NCBI GenBank assembly: GCA_918797485.1
Contig: CAKKNE010000001.1
Location: 3,534,001 to 3,598,000, forward strand
Source of the DNA: Pelagomonas calceolata
Lineage: Eukaryota; Sar; Pelagophyceae; Pelagomonadales; Pelagomonadaceae
Direction: 5' to 3'
Length of the DNA: 64,000 bases
The position numbers were made by a program, and so were the translations under genes. The notes beneath the pieces are model-generated. The model was not told the origin of the DNA. It made no database searches and saw only the letters and a list, made by a program, of their open reading frames with translations. Below are positions 63,016 through 64,000 of the stretch, piece by piece. Position 1 is the stretch's first letter. Every line of letters starts with the position of its first letter.

Positions 63016-63477
63016 TGTTCTTGCGCGGCGCGTCCTATGAGTTCTAGTGCGCTGCGGCCGGCGTCCTTTCGCAACAGCTGCGCTGCGCGTTCCTGAGGGT
63101 GGTGTGTCTGTGTGAGAGGTAGCCGGGCGGCCAAGCACCGGCGTCACTACGCAACAGCTGTGGCCTTCTAAGGCGTCTTTCTGCGTGTTCTATTGTTACA
63201 GCGAGTGAAATAAGGCGCCGTACACGTAAAAAAACTGTGGCCGCGGCCATATTCTAGTATGTTACCAACGCTAGTTCCATGGCTCCCAAAAACGCCGGTG
63301 TGCTCTGCTACGGCCGCACACGTAGCCACCAGGACTCGTGGTTCTCGCATCAGTGCTACGACAAGCCGTCCAGAGTATCTCACTGCTTGCCGCATACGAC
63401 TGCTGAGCAACACTGCCCTAACACAGCCGCTTGTCGAGACGACGCGTGAGCAGCTCGCCACCACAATTACGCCATCG
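63016..63477. other. Intergenic region between syntaxin and methyltransferase
   Basis: This 462-bp bidirectional promoter region contains a motif copy at 63254-63274. Near its end, ACGCCATCGATGCGACGCAA (63470-63489) matches the introner core with one change and overlaps the ATG proposed for the next gene. Confidence 0.5.
63254..63274 (+). promoter_or_regulatory. CTAG palindrome motif in a bidirectional promoter
   Basis: CTAGTATGTTACCAACGCTAG is a close copy. It lies 224 bp upstream of ATG 63478 and 239 bp from the syntaxin start. Confidence 0.52.
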
Positions 63478-64000
63478 ATGCGACGCAATACAGTTACCTT
63501 ACTCATGCTGCACGCAGCGAGGGCGCTGCGGTGCGCCCCGCTGCGCACGCGGCGCACGCTCGCACTCCGCAGCACACAGCCTCGCATCTACGACGCCCCA
63601 ACTTTATACGACGCCGCGTTCGGCTTCCGCGATTTTGAAGATGAAGTGGATTTCCTCTGCGCAGCGCACGAAAAACATGGAAACACGGGCGGCGCGCCTT
63701 CCAAAATCCTGGAGCTGGCGGCGGGGCCGGCGCGGCACGCCGTCGAGGCGTCAAAGCGAGGCGTCGACGCGACGGCTATTGATTTGTCGGAGGCGATGGT
63801 GAAATGCGGTACACAAATTGCGAAAGAAGAGGACGTAGCACTAGACTACCGCGTGGGCGACGTGCGGGAAGCCTTGCCATTCGACAAAGTGTGCAGCGCG
63901 TGGCTGCTCCTGGGGTCCGTCGGCCATTTGTTGACGAACGACGACGCGTTACAGTGTTTCCAAAATGCACGCAAAGCGTTGGCGGACGGCGGGACACTAA
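63478..64000 (+). CDS. SAM-dependent methyltransferase, N-terminal part (runs off the window)
   Basis: The frame is open from ATG 63478 to the window end (about 174 codons). SAM motif I is seen as KILELAAGPARHAVEASKRG, followed by DATAIDLSEAMVKCG (the acidic residue that binds the ribose) and YRVGDVREALPFDKVCSAWL, then LLTNDDALQCFQNARKALAD. This is a class I methyltransferase of the Methyltransf_25 type. The start is uncertain: ATG 63478 overlaps an introner-core-like sequence, and Met at 63505 (MLHAARALRCAPLRTRRTLA) would give a typical mitochondrial presequence. Confidence 0.8.
   Translation, partial: MRRNTVTLLMLHAARALRCAPLRTRRTLALRSTQPRIYDAPTLYDAAFGFRDFEDEVDFLCAAHEKHGNTGGAPSKILELAAGPARHAVEASKRGVDATAIDLSEAMVKCGTQIAKEEDVALDYRVGDVREALPFDKVCSAWLLLGSVGHLLTNDDALQCFQNARKALADGGTL

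Noticed and set aside
1-64000. tRNA, rRNA, reverse transcriptase or transposase genes
   Set aside because: No tRNA box sequences with a foldable cloverleaf, no rRNA, and no RT, integrase or transposase motifs were recognised in any frame, so the introners here are all non-autonomous.

Overview
The window is nuclear DNA from a gene-dense, GC-rich eukaryote, most likely a unicellular stramenopile alga of the pelagophyte (Aureococcus-like) kind. Evidence for this: long open exons, intergenic gaps often under 100 bp, convergent genes only 3-30 bp apart, several proteins with plastid- or secretory-type N-termini, typical eukaryotic genes (SNU13, BBS2, syntaxin, NEDD8-like, WDR90/POC16, ABCG), and short introns made by a family of introner-like elements. 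The species call is inference; no marker gene was compared.

Layout. 1-6.7 kb: 3' end of a protein kinase, a cyclophilin, a plastid-type phosphohexomutase, a tandem sulfotransferase, an unknown basic protein and a NEDD8/ubiquitin-like gene with a 6-nt first coding exon. 7-15.5 kb: WDR90/POC16, a glycosyltransferase-like fragment, an MFS carrier, a sulfotransferase fragment and a rhomboid protease. 15.8-23.7 kb: two COG0523 (CobW-type) GTPases around a PPPDE/DeSI-type peptidase, an O-methyltransferase, pantothenate kinase and an SR-rich protein. 24.5-31.8 kb: RsmD, an aspartic protease, a MAPKK-like kinase, a zeta-type P-loop kinase, a small membrane protein and SNU13. 31.9-46.3 kb: a PrmA-like methyltransferase, a 2OG oxygenase, a BART-domain protein, ClpX, an ABCG half-transporter, a J-domain protein, a WWE/C-type-lectin protein and BBS2. 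46.7-64 kb: a six-EF-hand protein, a giant gene (about 2,491 aa, 20 exons) with 23 Tudor-like repeats, two TPR fragments head to head, a coiled-coil/C2 protein, a syntaxin-16-like SNARE and the start of a methyltransferase.

Three things run through the window. (1) A mobile-element family makes the introns: elements bounded by CTGTGTGGAAATC inverted repeats carry 8-bp target duplications that begin with GT. The donor site lies in the duplication and the acceptor in the element end, so splicing restores the target sequence. I place 31 introns in 10 genes; many carry the core CGCCATCGACGCGACG. (2) A 21-24 bp imperfect palindrome, CTAGTGT(G/C)TTAC...CGCTAG, lies mostly 30-240 bp upstream of start codons in at least a dozen promoters and looks like a core regulatory motif. 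(3) The giant gene joins a cytidine-deaminase fold that has lost its zinc ligands, a SAM domain, EF-hand-like segments and Tudor-like/SR repeats, with introns recurring at the same two points of the repeat.

The genes are not organised as operons. By function, WDR90/POC16, BBS2 and the BART protein belong to centriole/cilium biology. The phosphohexomutase, RsmD, PrmA-like enzyme, MFS carrier and aspartic protease look organelle- or secretion-targeted. SNU13, NEDD8-like and syntaxin serve splicing, cullin-type modification and endosome/TGN fusion.
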